Source: JAJXZJ01 sp050012855
Lineage (GTDB): Bacteria > Verrucomicrobiota > Verrucomicrobiia > Limisphaerales > J093
DNA length: 64,000 nt
Assembly (NCBI GenBank): GCA_050012855.1
Contig: JBEKGJ010000028.1
Span: forward strand, 1-64,000
Direction: 5' to 3'
A program made the position numbers and the translations under genes. This document shows, piece after piece, positions 9,325 to 17,747 of this stretch; position 1 is the stretch's first letter; each line of letters opens with the position of its first letter. The notes beneath the pieces are model-generated. The model made no database searches, had not been told where the DNA came from, and saw only the letters and a list, made by a program, of their open reading frames with translations.

Positions 9325-10461
9325 ATGAGTCGCACGGCAGAATCTTCCAACCGTTACGTCATCATCATGGCCGGGGGGCGCGGCGAGCGTTTCTGGCCCG
9401 TCAGCCGCGAAAAGACGCCCAAGCAGCTCATCCGCCTGCTGGGCGACCGCTCGTTCCTCCAGCAGGCGGTGGACCGCGTCCTGCCGCTGGTGCCGTGGCG
9501 GAACATCCTCATCGTCACCAACGCCGTCCAGGCCCCCGAGGTGCGCCGCCAGTTGCCGAAGCTGCCGAAGGAAAACGTCATCGCCGAACCGGTGGGCCGC
9601 GACACCTGTGCCGCTGTGACGCTCGGCGCCGCCATCGTCGGCGCGCGCGACACCACGGCGGTCATGGCCGTGCTCCCCGCGGACCACGTCATCCCCGACG
9701 AGAAAAAGTTCCAGCACGTGCTCGCCGACGCCTTCGCCATCGCCGGACGCGGCCAGGTGATCGTCACCATCGGCATTCATCCCGCCGAGCCCGCCACCGG
9801 TTATGGCTACATCAAGCTGGGTGCCACGCTGCCGGCGCCTCCGGGGGTCAAACCCTACCGGACGACCTTTTTCAAGGCCGAGCAGTTCAAGGAAAAACCC
9901 GACCTCGCAACCGCGGTGGAGTATGCAAGCAGCGGTCATTACCGCTGGAACGCCGGCATGTTTGTGTGGTCGTTCGTCACCATCACGAATGGACTCGAAC
10001 AGCATCAGCCCGAGATGAGCGCCGCGTGTCACCGCTGGTTCGCCGCCGCCGGAAAAAGTCCGGCCGCCCTCGCCAAAGTACTGGCCAAGGAATACCCGGC
10101 GATTCGCAAGATCAGCATTGATTTCGCGCTCATGGAGAAGGCCCACAACGTCGTGGTGGCGGACGGCACGTTCGCGTGGGACGATCTGGGCGCCTGGCCG
10201 GCGCTGGCCCGGCATCTCAAATCCGACGCCGACGGCAACACCGTGGTGGGACAATTGGTCCACGTGGACGCCGCGCGGAACCTCGTGTTCGACGCGCGCC
10301 GCAAAGACCGCTGCACGCCCATCGCGCTCGTCGGCCTGCGCGACACGATTGTTGTTCAGACCGACGACGCCGTCCTGGTGGCGGCCAAGAACGAGGCCCA
10401 GAAAATCAAGGAGTTGGTCCGGACGCTCGCCGCCTCGAAGGACCTTGCCCGCCTGGTCTGA
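9325..10461 (+). CDS. manC: Mannose-1-phosphate guanylyltransferase (GDP-mannose synthesis)
   Basis: The 378-residue protein makes GDP-mannose from mannose-1-phosphate and GTP, the donor for mannose-containing glycans. It has the nucleotidyltransferase signature GGRGERFWPVSREKTPKQLI at residues 13-32, followed by VLPADHVIPD, where the Asp is a predicted metal ligand, and YRWNAGMFVWS, which binds sugar phosphate. The length matches the single-domain guanylyltransferase type without the C-terminal isomerase domain. It stands alone between the nfnAB pair on the opposite strand and a pseudopilin gene, and is closed by a strong terminator at 10483. Confidence 0.92.
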   Translation: MSRTAESSNRYVIIMAGGRGERFWPVSREKTPKQLIRLLGDRSFLQQAVDRVLPLVPWRNILIVTNAVQAPEVRRQLPKLPKENVIAEPVGRDTCAAVTLGAAIVGARDTTAVMAVLPADHVIPDEKKFQHVLADAFAIAGRGQVIVTIGIHPAEPATGYGYIKLGATLPAPPGVKPYRTTFFKAEQFKEKPDLATAVEYASSGHYRWNAGMFVWSFVTITNGLEQHQPEMSAACHRWFAAAGKSPAALAKVLAKEYPAIRKISIDFALMEKAHNVVVADGTFAWDDLGAWPALARHLKSDADGNTVVGQLVHVDAARNLVFDARRKDRCTPIALVGLRDTIVVQTDDAVLVAAKNEAQKIKELVRTLAASKDLARLV

Positions 10462-10482
10462 AACGACCCGCCTGAGTCCCCC

Positions 10483-10520
10483 GCGTGTCCGGTCGTTCAC
10501 CGGACACGCCATTTCTCCTT
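10483..10520 (+). terminator. Rho-independent terminator after manC
   Basis: A perfect 11-bp stem (GCGTGTCCGGT at 10483-10493 with ACCGGACACGC at 10499-10509) closes a 5-nt loop and is followed by a T-rich tract. It lies 22 bp after the manC stop codon. Confidence 0.85.
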
Positions 10521-10549
10521 GCTTTGGCGGACGCGCTTAGCTAATTTGA

Positions 10550-11233
10550 ATGCATACAAGCAAGCTAAGCGTCATGAACCGGCGCGCCGCGTTTACCTTG
10601 ATCGAGCTGCTGGTGGTCATTGCGATCATTGCCATCCTGGCGGCACTGCTGTTGCCGGCCCTCGGCAAGGCCAGGGCGCGCGCCCAGGCCATCGCCTGCC
10701 TGGGCAACCTCAAACAGTGGGGCCTCGCCACGATGCTCTACGCGGGTGACCACGACGATTTCCTCCCGCCCGATGGCACGCCGAATCCAAGCTCCACCGA
10801 CACCAACCAGGGCTGGTATGTCCAGCTTCCACGCGAGCTGAGCCTGCCGTGCTACCACGAGATGCCCTGGCACACGAACGCGAACGCCAGCCCCGGCCGT
10901 TCGGTGTGGATCTGCCCGGCCAATCCGCGCCGCAGCAACGGAAACAACCTCTTCCATTATTGCCTCAACGAGAACGTCAGTGGCACCGGCGCGGAGAACC
11001 ATCCCGTCCGGCTCGTCAGCATCGCCGAGCCCGTGATCACCGTCTGGTTGTTCGACACGAAAAACCTGCCGGCGGTGGGCGGGTGGTCGTTCGTGCACAC
11101 GAACCTGCACAACGCCGGGGCGCAGTTCGTCTTTCTCGACGGCCACGCCCGGCGCTTTCGCAACACGGAATACTGGAACTTCACCACCAACCACGCCCGG
11201 CTGGACAATCCGCAGCTCCGGTGGATTCCGTAA
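10550..11233 (+). CDS. Pseudopilin-like DUF1559 protein (prepilin N-terminal cleavage/methylation domain)
   Basis: The leader MNRRAA is followed by FTLIELLVVIAIIAILAALL, the type IV pilin/type II secretion signal that prepilin peptidase processes. Here Ala rather than Gly is at position -1. A periplasmic head domain follows, with the DUF1559 features LPALGKARARAQ, CLGNLKQW, and near the end FLDGHARRFR. The start may be ATG 10550 or ATG 10574. The latter gives a shorter and more typical leader. Such proteins are abundant in Verrucomicrobiota and Planctomycetota. Their role (minor pilin, secretion pseudopilin, or glycan uptake) is not settled. Confidence 0.85.
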   Translation: MHTSKLSVMNRRAAFTLIELLVVIAIIAILAALLLPALGKARARAQAIACLGNLKQWGLATMLYAGDHDDFLPPDGTPNPSSTDTNQGWYVQLPRELSLPCYHEMPWHTNANASPGRSVWICPANPRRSNGNNLFHYCLNENVSGTGAENHPVRLVSIAEPVITVWLFDTKNLPAVGGWSFVHTNLHNAGAQFVFLDGHARRFRNTEYWNFTTNHARLDNPQLRWIP

Positions 11234-11248
11234 TCCCGCCGCGGCGGT

Positions 11249-12106
11249 TCAAAGATACTTCGCCAGCAACGGACGCAGTTTCGCCTTCGTCGCTGACGGC
11301 CAGAACTTGCGGTCGGTGAGAATCGCGTTGGCCAGCGCGTGGTGGCACGGCCAGTTCGCCTCCGCCGGGATCATCGGCAGCACGCGCCGCACGATTTCCT
11401 TCGCGTGCGCGGCGTTTTTGCGCAGGTTTTCGAGGATCAGCTCCACGGTCACGTGCGCCTCGTCCTGCTTCCAGCAATCGTAGTCCGTGACCATCGCCAG
11501 CGTAGCGTAGGCGATCTCCGCTTCGCGGGCGCACCGGGCCTCGCCGAGGTTCGTCATGCCGATCACGTCATAGCCGTCGCGGTGGTTGGCGAGCGACTCG
11601 GCGCGCGTGCTGAACGCCGGGCCTTCCATGTTCACATACGTGCCGCCGTCGTGAACGCGCAGTTTCAGTTCGCGACAGACCTCCAGCAACAAGGCGCGCA
11701 ATTCCCCGCACACCGGATCGGCGAAGGCGACATGCGCCACAATGCCGCCACCGAAGAACGTGTGCGTGGCGGCCTGCTTGGTACGGTCCAGGAACTGGTC
11801 GGGCAGCACCACGTCGCACGGCCGGTACTTGGCCTGGAGCGAACCGACGGCGCTGATGCTGACGACCCACGCCGCCCCGAGCTTTTTCAGCGCATAGAGG
11901 TTGGCGCGATGGTTCAGTTCGCTGGGGAGGATGCGATGCCCGCGCCCGTGCCGCGGCAGGAACGCCACCGGGCGGCCGGCCAGTTCGCCGGTGAGCAACT
12001 GGTCCGACGGTTCGCCGAACGGGGTCCGCACCCGCACCCATTTCTGGCGGGTGAACCCTTCGATTTCATACAAACCGCTCCCGCCAATGATGCCCACGAT
12101 GTTCAT
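11249..12106 (-). CDS. mtnP: S-methyl-5'-thioadenosine phosphorylase
   Basis: The 285-residue protein cleaves methylthioadenosine with phosphate to adenine and methylthioribose-1-phosphate in methionine salvage. Visible family marks are GIIGGSGLYEIEGF at the N-terminus, FLPRHGRGHRILPSELNHRA, VSISAVGSL, YVNMEGPAFSTRAES, which forms the substrate pocket, and VTDYDCWK, which in this family favours the MTA/adenosine base. The frame is open far upstream (to 13060), but that part covers the LysM gene and a repeat, so ATG 12106 at MNIVGIIGG is the start. It is divergent from the LysM gene with a 138-bp shared promoter region. Confidence 0.93.
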   Translation of the reverse strand: MNIVGIIGGSGLYEIEGFTRQKWVRVRTPFGEPSDQLLTGELAGRPVAFLPRHGRGHRILPSELNHRANLYALKKLGAAWVVSISAVGSLQAKYRPCDVVLPDQFLDRTKQAATHTFFGGGIVAHVAFADPVCGELRALLLEVCRELKLRVHDGGTYVNMEGPAFSTRAESLANHRDGYDVIGMTNLGEARCAREAEIAYATLAMVTDYDCWKQDEAHVTVELILENLRKNAAHAKEIVRRVLPMIPAEANWPCHHALANAILTDRKFWPSATKAKLRPLLAKYL

Positions 12107-12244
12107 GGAAGAAATGCGCGTCAACGTTTTGGCGAGTGTGCCCGCCGACGGGGACATTGCCAGCCAAAAGCGCGTCGGCGTGCGCGGGCGGCCGCCCGCT
12201 TGTTCCCGCTTGCGCCGAACCGCGCGCATTCCTATTTTGCACCC

Positions 12245-12895
12245 ATGAAACGCTTTCCAGTTTCCCTGCTGGCCCTGCCGCTGAGCGCCACGCTCGCCCT
12301 GTTCGCCAGCCAAAGCCCGCTCCACGCCGACAACCCCGCTGCCGAGGCCGCCGCCGCCCAGGAACGCGAAGAGCGTTACCAGAAACTTCGCGCCAGCGTT
12401 GACGACCTCCAGACTGCCCAGGCCACCCTGCAAAAGCGGATTGGCGAACTCAGCGACGAAATCCAAAGCCTGCGCCGGGAGGCCGAACAAAGCGCCGACA
12501 AGACTGCCGGCAAGTTTGTCACCCGCGACGAACTGCGCACCCTCACCGACTCCGTCCGCGAAATAGACCGCAAACGCGAAGAGGACAAAAAGCTGATTCT
12601 CGAGGAAATCCGCAAGCTCGCCAACACCCCGATCACCGTTCCGGAAGCGCCGCCCAAGCGCATGGCGAAGCCCGAACCGGCCCCCGATCCGAGCGCCGAC
12701 GCCGCCCCCGTGCCCAAGAACGGCTACACCTATGTCGTCAAAGCCGGCGATACGCTCGAGGCCATCGTCAAGGCCTACGGCCAAAACGGCGTCAAGGTCA
12801 CCGTGGACCAGGTGCTCAAAGCCAATCCGAAACTGAAGCCGAAGTCGATGAGCGTAAATCAGAAGATCTTCATTCCCGACGCCGCTGCGCCTTGA
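12245..12895 (+). CDS. Secreted LysM-domain protein with coiled coil
   Basis: The 216-residue protein has a signal peptide (LLALPLSATLALFASQSPLHA), a long charged coiled coil (about 35-135), a Pro-rich linker, and one C-terminal LysM domain from about residue 160 (YTYVVKAGDTLEAIVKAYG, then VLKANPKLKPKSMSVNQKIF). LysM binds peptidoglycan, so a periplasmic cell-wall-associated scaffold is likely. No catalytic domain is present. It is divergent from mtnP. Confidence 0.85.
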   Translation: MKRFPVSLLALPLSATLALFASQSPLHADNPAAEAAAAQEREERYQKLRASVDDLQTAQATLQKRIGELSDEIQSLRREAEQSADKTAGKFVTRDELRTLTDSVREIDRKREEDKKLILEEIRKLANTPITVPEAPPKRMAKPEPAPDPSADAAPVPKNGYTYVVKAGDTLEAIVKAYGQNGVKVTVDQVLKANPKLKPKSMSVNQKIFIPDAAAP

Positions 12896-12998
12896 CGCGG
12901 CAGGCCGGCAAGGTCCTGATTTGGCTGGTCGGTGGGGAGCGAGCGCCCTCGCGAGCCGGCGGGAAAGTTGAGAGGGTGGTGAGTTGAGAGTTGAGATC

Positions 12999-13076
12999 GG
13001 TGGAGCGTCCGCGCGAGCCGAGACACGAACGAACTCCCTCACTAATGCGACACTCGACACCCGACATTCGCAATTC
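12999..13076. repeat. Intergenic direct repeat, family 2, copy 2
   Basis: Same orientation and design as 9146-9227: GGTGGAGCGTCCGCGCGAGC, then GAGACACGAA and CGACACTCG, ending in CAATTC. Just upstream, at about 12935-12957, is a further partial copy of the shared motif GCGAGCGxCCxCGCGAGCCG. Confidence 0.75.
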
Positions 13077-13137
13077 CCTGGTGGAACGCCCCCGCCGCCC
13101 GGCTTGCAAGCCCGGCATTCCGGTTTACAAATGAGGC

Positions 13138-14682
13138 ATGGCTTTCGATTCCTTCCGTGATTTCGTGGCGCAACTCGATCGCGCCGGCGAACTCAAGCGC
13201 GTCGCCCCGCCCGTCGCCACCGAACTCGAAATCACCGAACTCGCCGACCGCGAAATGAAGTCGCCCGGCGGCGGCCAGGCGCTGCTCATCGAACAGCCCA
13301 CCGTCAGCGGCGTCGTCTCGCCGTTTCCCGTCGCCATCAACACGCTCGGGTCGCACCGGCGCATGGCCCTGAGCCTGGGCGCGGATTCGATGGACGAAGT
13401 CGCCGCCGAACTCGGCGCGCTCGTGAAGGCCAGGCCGCCCACCGGTTTTCGCGAGGCGCTGAAACTCCTGTCCACCGCACTCGACCTGCGCCATGCGAAA
13501 CCGAAGCTCGTCAAAGACGGCCCGTGCAAGGAGATGGTTCACAAGTTTGAAGTTTCAAGTGTTCGGTTTTCAGGAAGCTGGCCGCCTGCTCCACAACTGA
13601 ACACTGAACACTTAAAACTTGAAACTGCCCCGCCCCCAACCCTGCTGAATCTTCCGATATTGAAGTGCTGGCCGCTCGACGGCGGACGGTTCATCACGCT
13701 CCCCTGCGTCGTCACCCGGGACCCGGACACCGGCGCGCGCAACGTCGGGATGTATCGCATCCAGATTTACGACGACCGCACCACCGGCATGCACTGGCAG
13801 CTCCAGAAGGTCGGCGCGCGCCACGGCCGCCGTTACTACGAAGCCGGCACACGGATGCCCGTCAGCATCTTCCTCGGCGGCGACCCCGCGTTTACCTTCG
13901 CCGCCACCGCACCCATGCCCGACGGCCTCGATGAGTTCCTCCTCGCCGGTTATCTCCGTAAAAAATCCGTCGAACTCGTGAAGTGCGAGACCAACGATCT
14001 TGAAGTCCCCGCCAACGCCGACTTCGTCATTGAAGGCTACGTGGACCCCAAGGAACCGTTGCGTGAGGAAGGCCCGTTTGGCGACCACACCGGCTACTAC
14101 ACGTTGCCCGAGCCGTATCCGGTTTTTCATCTCACGGCCATCACGCATCGCAAGGACGCCGTGTATCCGGCGACGATTGTCGGCATCCCGCCGATGGAGG
14201 ATTTCTACATCGGCGCCGCCAGCGTCAAGCTGTTCCTGCCGGTGTTCAGAATGAACTTTCCCGAGATCGTGGACATCGCGCTGCCGGCCGAGGGCGTCTT
14301 CCACAACCTGGTGTTCGTCAGCATCCGGAAGACCTATCCGATGCAGGCGTACAAAATCATGCACGGCCTCTGGGGCATGGGGCAGATGATGTTCACCAAG
14401 TATATCGTGGTGGTGGACGACGACGTGGACGTGCACAACACCAGCGACGTCCTCTTCCGCCTCTGCGCCAACACTGATCCGCAGCGTGACAGCATCTTTA
14501 CCAAGGGCCCGTCCGACGTGCTCGACCACGCCACGTCAGAGATCGCGATGGGGACGAAGCTGGGAATGGACGCGACGAAGAAACTCCCCGGCGAAGGTTT
14601 CAAACGCCCCTGGCCGCCGTTGATTAAAATGGACGGCGAAGTCCGGCGGAAGATTGATTCCTTGTTCGGCGGCAGCCGCTGA
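13138..14682 (+). CDS. ubiD: UbiD-family decarboxylase (prFMN-dependent) with in-frame palindromic insertion
   Basis: The 514-residue protein belongs to the UbiD family of prenylated-FMN decarboxylases, used in ubiquinone or menaquinone synthesis and for other aromatic acids. Conserved blocks are GSHRRMALSLG, CWPLDGGRFITLP, RNVGMYRIQIYDDRTTGMHW, EEGPFGDHTGYYTLPEPYPV with the catalytic acidic residue, and PATIVGIPPMED. Between GPCKEMV (about residue 135) and LPILKCWPLDGG the family normally has about a dozen residues. Here there are about 37, encoded by an inverted repeat (13542-13627). The rest of the frame is intact, so the enzyme may still work. The quinone pathway cannot be fixed from this gene alone. 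A copy of its 3' end lies downstream. Confidence 0.9.
   Translation: MAFDSFRDFVAQLDRAGELKRVAPPVATELEITELADREMKSPGGGQALLIEQPTVSGVVSPFPVAINTLGSHRRMALSLGADSMDEVAAELGALVKARPPTGFREALKLLSTALDLRHAKPKLVKDGPCKEMVHKFEVSSVRFSGSWPPAPQLNTEHLKLETAPPPTLLNLPILKCWPLDGGRFITLPCVVTRDPDTGARNVGMYRIQIYDDRTTGMHWQLQKVGARHGRRYYEAGTRMPVSIFLGGDPAFTFAATAPMPDGLDEFLLAGYLRKKSVELVKCETNDLEVPANADFVIEGYVDPKEPLREEGPFGDHTGYYTLPEPYPVFHLTAITHRKDAVYPATIVGIPPMEDFYIGAASVKLFLPVFRMNFPEIVDIALPAEGVFHNLVFVSIRKTYPMQAYKIMHGLWGMGQMMFTKYIVVVDDDVDVHNTSDVLFRLCANTDPQRDSIFTKGPSDVLDHATSEIAMGTKLGMDATKKLPGEGFKRPWPPLIKMDGEVRRKIDSLFGGSR
13542..13627. repeat. Palindromic element inserted in frame within ubiD
   Basis: The left arm 13542-13573 starts CAAGTTTGAAGTTTCAAGTG. 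The right arm 13597-13627 ends CTTAAAACTTGAAACTG and is its approximate reverse complement over about 30 bp. Base composition is AT-richer than the gene around it. It encodes about 28 residues (KFEVSSVRF ... LNTEHLKLET) with no stop. Similar GGTTTCAGG-type sequence occurs in non-coding DNA at 5506-5537. Confidence 0.8.
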
Positions 14683-14732
14683 TCGAACTTTCGACCATCA
14701 ACCATCAACCATCAGCTCTCAACCAACACAGA

Positions 14733-14807
14733 CCTCCGTTGATCGAGATGGACGCAGCGGGGAAGACGAAGATGGAAAACGTGTTCGGCTTTCGGCAACC
14801 AAAGTAA
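14733..14807 (+). pseudogene. Remnant copy of the ubiD 3' end
   Basis: In frame it reads PPLIEMDAAGKTKMENVFGF followed by RQPK and a stop, parallel to the true UbiD end PPLIKMDGEVRRKIDSLFGG. It is separated from the real ubiD stop by about 50 bp of CAACCATCAACCATC-type simple repeat. The sequences differ enough that this is either an old duplication or the original gene end displaced by an insertion. Confidence 0.65.
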
Positions 14808-14822
14808 GGAGGCTCAAACTCC

Positions 14823-15452
14823 ATGAAACCCGACCAAATCAAGCGAGCTCTCGCCGACATCACCGCCGAGACAGATCCGACGCTCAAGCATCTCAAGCTC
14901 GCGAGCCTGGTTTCCGCTGTCTTCCGTGAGCACGGCATCGAGTTGGTCGTCGTGGGCGGCTCCGCCATCGAGTTCTACACGGAGGGAGCGTATGTCTCGG
15001 GCGACATTGACTTGTGCGTGGATTATTCATCCACTGCGCTCACCGTCCGCCTGCGGCAGGAGGTCATGGCGCAGCTTCAAGCCACGGGTGGTCCCCGCAG
15101 TTGGCAGGTGGGCGGCTTGTATGTCGATGTGCTGGCCGGCTTTGAGAACCTTGCACGCACCCCGGTCCGGCGGCTGGATGGACCCTGCGGCCACGTGCGG
15201 ATCTCCCCCGTGGAAGAACTCATCGTTGAACGGGTGCTGATCTCCAGGTATCCGGGGGACTATCCACCGGCTCGTGATTGTGCTAAGAAACTCCTGGCCG
15301 CGGCGCTGTTGGCTGAAATCGAAACCGACTGGACCGAAGTGAAGCGGCTTGCGGAAGACCCAGCGTATAAGAACTGGAACGACCTGAAACAACTCGTGCA
15401 TGAACAAGCCCAAGCTCTCCAAATCCGGAGTCCCTACCATCCCGATGAATGA
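14823..15452 (+). CDS. Nucleotidyltransferase-fold protein (possible toxin-type or antitoxin-type NTase)
   Basis: The 209-residue protein shows the minimal nucleotidyltransferase motif: VVVGGSAIEFYTEGAYVSGD followed by IDLCV, where the DxD pair would bind metal, then YVDVLAGFE with a third acidic residue. Proteins of this fold include AbiEii-like and MNT-type toxin-antitoxin enzymes and DUF6036-like proteins. I cannot assign it more closely. A strong Shine-Dalgarno (AAGGAGG) ends 10 nt before ATG 14823. The stop overlaps a small downstream gene, so a two-gene unit is likely. The unit sits between two fragments resembling the ubiD 3' end. Confidence 0.75.
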   Translation: MKPDQIKRALADITAETDPTLKHLKLASLVSAVFREHGIELVVVGGSAIEFYTEGAYVSGDIDLCVDYSSTALTVRLRQEVMAQLQATGGPRSWQVGGLYVDVLAGFENLARTPVRRLDGPCGHVRISPVEELIVERVLISRYPGDYPPARDCAKKLLAAALLAEIETDWTEVKRLAEDPAYKNWNDLKQLVHEQAQALQIRSPYHPDE

Positions 15453-15621
15453 GCCGATGAGTTGGGAAGACTGGCTCGCAGGTCGCCGCGCCCGTCGCGA
15501 AACGGGCAACCGCGTGGCCCCGGAAATCATCCGCCGCCCCACCAGTTCCAGCGACCAGCGTCTGCGCAAGCTCTTCCACGGCGAGCGCGGCCTGCCGTTC
15601 AAGAAGACGGACGAGTTATGA
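15400..15621 (+). CDS. Small basic protein paired with the upstream nucleotidyltransferase
   Basis: Up to 73 residues. The frame overlaps the upstream gene by 53 bp if ATG 15400 is used, or by 8 bp (ATGAATGA arrangement) if ATG 15445 is used, which gives a 58-residue protein starting MNEPMSWEDWLAGRRARRE. The second is the more usual coupled layout. It is rich in Arg and Lys, with no signal peptide or recognised domain. The tight coupling to an NTase-fold gene suggests a partner such as an antitoxin, which is inference only. Confidence 0.6.
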   Translation: MNKPKLSKSGVPTIPMNEPMSWEDWLAGRRARRETGNRVAPEIIRRPTSSSDQRLRKLFHGERGLPFKKTDEL

Positions 15622-16028
15622 CCTGCCGCGGTGCGCCGAGGAAACTCCCCGGCGAAGGTCCGCGGCGAACGAGGCAGAAACGGCCGCGCAGACCAGCCAT
15701 GAACACCAGCGACCTCGAACTTCCCTCGCCCCCAGCGGGGGAGATGGGCCGCGGTGAGGGGGCAACGGCGAGAACACCCTCTTGCGCCGATGTCCGATTT
15801 CAAGCCTGGTGACCGTGCCTGCAAACGCTCGCTGCCCGACACCGTCAAACCGGTCGTGCCGGACGGGGCGGCCTGCCTGGTGGCCGTACCAGAACAAAAC
15901 CATTCCCCACACCCCGCCCGCAGAAATGCCTGGTAACATTGCCGCACCCGACTGTGTTATGCTGCTGCACGCCGGCCGCGCGGACCATGCGGCCTGGCGG
16001 CAATGACGCACTTCATTTTTGAAGCCAA
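15622..16028. other. Non-coding gap with a second ubiD-3'-like fragment
   Basis: At 15633-15659 a 27-nt segment matches ubiD 14572-14598 at 25 positions (core GAAACTCCCCGGCGAAGGT). The remainder is low-conservation-looking DNA including CTCGCCCCCAGCGGGGGAGA. No gene is supported. Confidence 0.55.
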
Positions 16029-17585
16029 ATGAAAACCGAAGCCGAGCCGAGATCCGCGCCCGTCCCGCCGAAGCGGACGTTCGGTCGCCGCGTCTTCCGC
16101 GGTTGCGCCGTGGGCTGCGTCGGTGTCGTGCTGCTCTTTATCGCGGCCATCATTTTCCTGATCGTGTTTCTGGGCCGGGTGCCCAAATCCTATCCGCCGG
16201 CCACGCGTCCGCTTGCCGCACCTGCCACCAGCACGAACCTCGGCGGCGGATTGGACGGGTTCGATTCGCCGTATCTGGGCCACACGGGAAGCTGGAACGG
16301 CAAGGGCGGAGCGATGGGCGGCGGCTCGAAAATCCCGGACCTGGACCGCGAACGGGCCATGGGACTGCGGTGGACGTTCATGCCCGTCTATTGGCGGGTG
16401 TTGGAGCCGGATGGCCCGGCGGAGTTGAGCCGGGAGACACCGCCGGCGTGGAAGGCGCTGGATGCTTTCGTCATCGCGGCGCAGGAGCGCGGATTGAATG
16501 TGCTGATGCAGGCGCCGGTGGTCGGGGGAAACGCGGGTGGACCGCCGGCGTGGGCCGGACGCCGGGAGCCGGGCAAATCCGCTCCCGCGAACATGGAGGC
16601 GCTGGTGGCGTTTGCCGGGAAGCTCGCGGAACGCTATCGCCCCGGCGGCACGCTCGCGCGGCACGAGGGTTGGGGCGAACACTACGGCGTCCGTGCCTGG
16701 GAACTCGACAACGAACCGGAGAGCTACCGCACCCACTGGGAAGGCCAGGCGGCGGATTACGCCGAGTTTGTCACCCGCGCGGCGGCGCGCATCAAGGCCG
16801 CGGATCCGCAGGCCGTCATCGTGGCGCCGGGGCTCGGGTCCGGCAAGCACGGGCTGACCTGGCTTGCCGCCGCGTTGAATGCGCCGGGGATGGCGGGTTC
16901 GCGGACGTTCCAGGCGCAGGGCAGGGCCTATTCCATCGGGCCAGCCGTTGATGTCGTCAGCATCCACAATTACGAGGGCCTGGACTCCGCCTTCTCGGGT
17001 GGGCCGCGGACGATCGGGCCGGTGTTGGATGACGTGAGCGCTGTCTTTGAAGCAGCGGAACAGCAGACTTCCGGCTTCACCTTCGCTCGCAAACAGGATT
17101 ACTGGCACACCGAGGGAAACTTCGACTTCCTTGGCATTCTCTCGAGCGAGCGCCGGGCGGCGTGGCGTTTCCAGTTCCTCACGCGCGCGTTTGCCGCCGG
17201 CCTCCGCAAGATCGCCGTCATGGACGCGTCCGCGGCGGAACAGCGGGCAGTGCGCGCCTACGTTGCCGCGCTGCCCAATCCTTTCCCCATGTTGCCCGCC
17301 TCGAATGAGGTGATGGTGGCGCAAGGACGAGTCTGCGCCTTCCGCCATCCGGACGGCCCTGGACCGGACGCCGGCCAAGTATGGGTGGTCTGGGCGCTGG
17401 CCGACACCGGCCCCGCGCAAGTGGAACTCCCGGTACGACGAGCGCGCGTTGAAGTCATTTCGGTGGACGGCCAATCGAGTCCATTCGCCGTGAACGCCAG
17501 CCGGGTGCGGCTTGGTTTGAAGGGAGATTCGAAGATGCCGGCGCCGGTCATTGTCGTTGATCGCCCAATCGAAGCGGCAAACTGA
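16029..17585 (+). CDS. Membrane-anchored glycoside-hydrolase-like protein (clan A TIM barrel)
   Basis: The 518-residue protein has an N-terminal transmembrane anchor (about 26-50, GVVLLFIAAIIFLIVFLG) and then a predicted TIM barrel. AWELDNEPESY near residue 230 carries the NEP motif with the acid/base Glu of clan GH-A enzymes. YWHTEGNFDF near residue 360 provides a plausible nucleophile Glu. GLRWTFMPVYWRVLEPDGP is the typical strand-1/2 region, and a beta domain forms the C-terminus. The closest known folds are GH39- and GH5-like. The substrate cannot be given. It converges on the pseudopilin gene at 17748, with a hairpin in between. Confidence 0.75.
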   Translation: MKTEAEPRSAPVPPKRTFGRRVFRGCAVGCVGVVLLFIAAIIFLIVFLGRVPKSYPPATRPLAAPATSTNLGGGLDGFDSPYLGHTGSWNGKGGAMGGGSKIPDLDRERAMGLRWTFMPVYWRVLEPDGPAELSRETPPAWKALDAFVIAAQERGLNVLMQAPVVGGNAGGPPAWAGRREPGKSAPANMEALVAFAGKLAERYRPGGTLARHEGWGEHYGVRAWELDNEPESYRTHWEGQAADYAEFVTRAAARIKAADPQAVIVAPGLGSGKHGLTWLAAALNAPGMAGSRTFQAQGRAYSIGPAVDVVSIHNYEGLDSAFSGGPRTIGPVLDDVSAVFEAAEQQTSGFTFARKQDYWHTEGNFDFLGILSSERRAAWRFQFLTRAFAAGLRKIAVMDASAAEQRAVRAYVAALPNPFPMLPASNEVMVAQGRVCAFRHPDGPGPDAGQVWVVWALADTGPAQVELPVRRARVEVISVDGQSSPFAVNASRVRLGLKGDSKMPAPVIVVDRPIEAAN

Positions 17586-17598
17586 TGGCAACGATTCG

Positions 17599-17666
17599 CC
17601 ACCACCGGTGACGGCTGCGGGTGTCGGCCAGGATCGCCGTCCCTGAAGCGACGCAGCCGGCGGTGG
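17599..17666. terminator. Hairpin between convergent genes
   Basis: CCACCACCGG...GGCTGCG (17599-17619) can pair with CGCAGCCGGCGGTGG (17652-17666). There is no T-run, so it may be a Rho-assisted or structural 3' end rather than a classical terminator. Confidence 0.4.
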
Positions 17667-17747
17667 TCCTCGGCGGGCTGGTTTGGGGCCGCTACGCGTT
17701 GGGAGCGGGCGTCACGCGTGCCGCCCGCACGTTGCTTCACGCGAAGT

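Noticed and set aside
11249..13060. A 603-codon open frame on the minus strand as one long gene
   Set aside because: Only the part after ATG 12106 matches MTA phosphorylase. The upstream part is antisense to the LysM gene and runs into a non-coding repeat.
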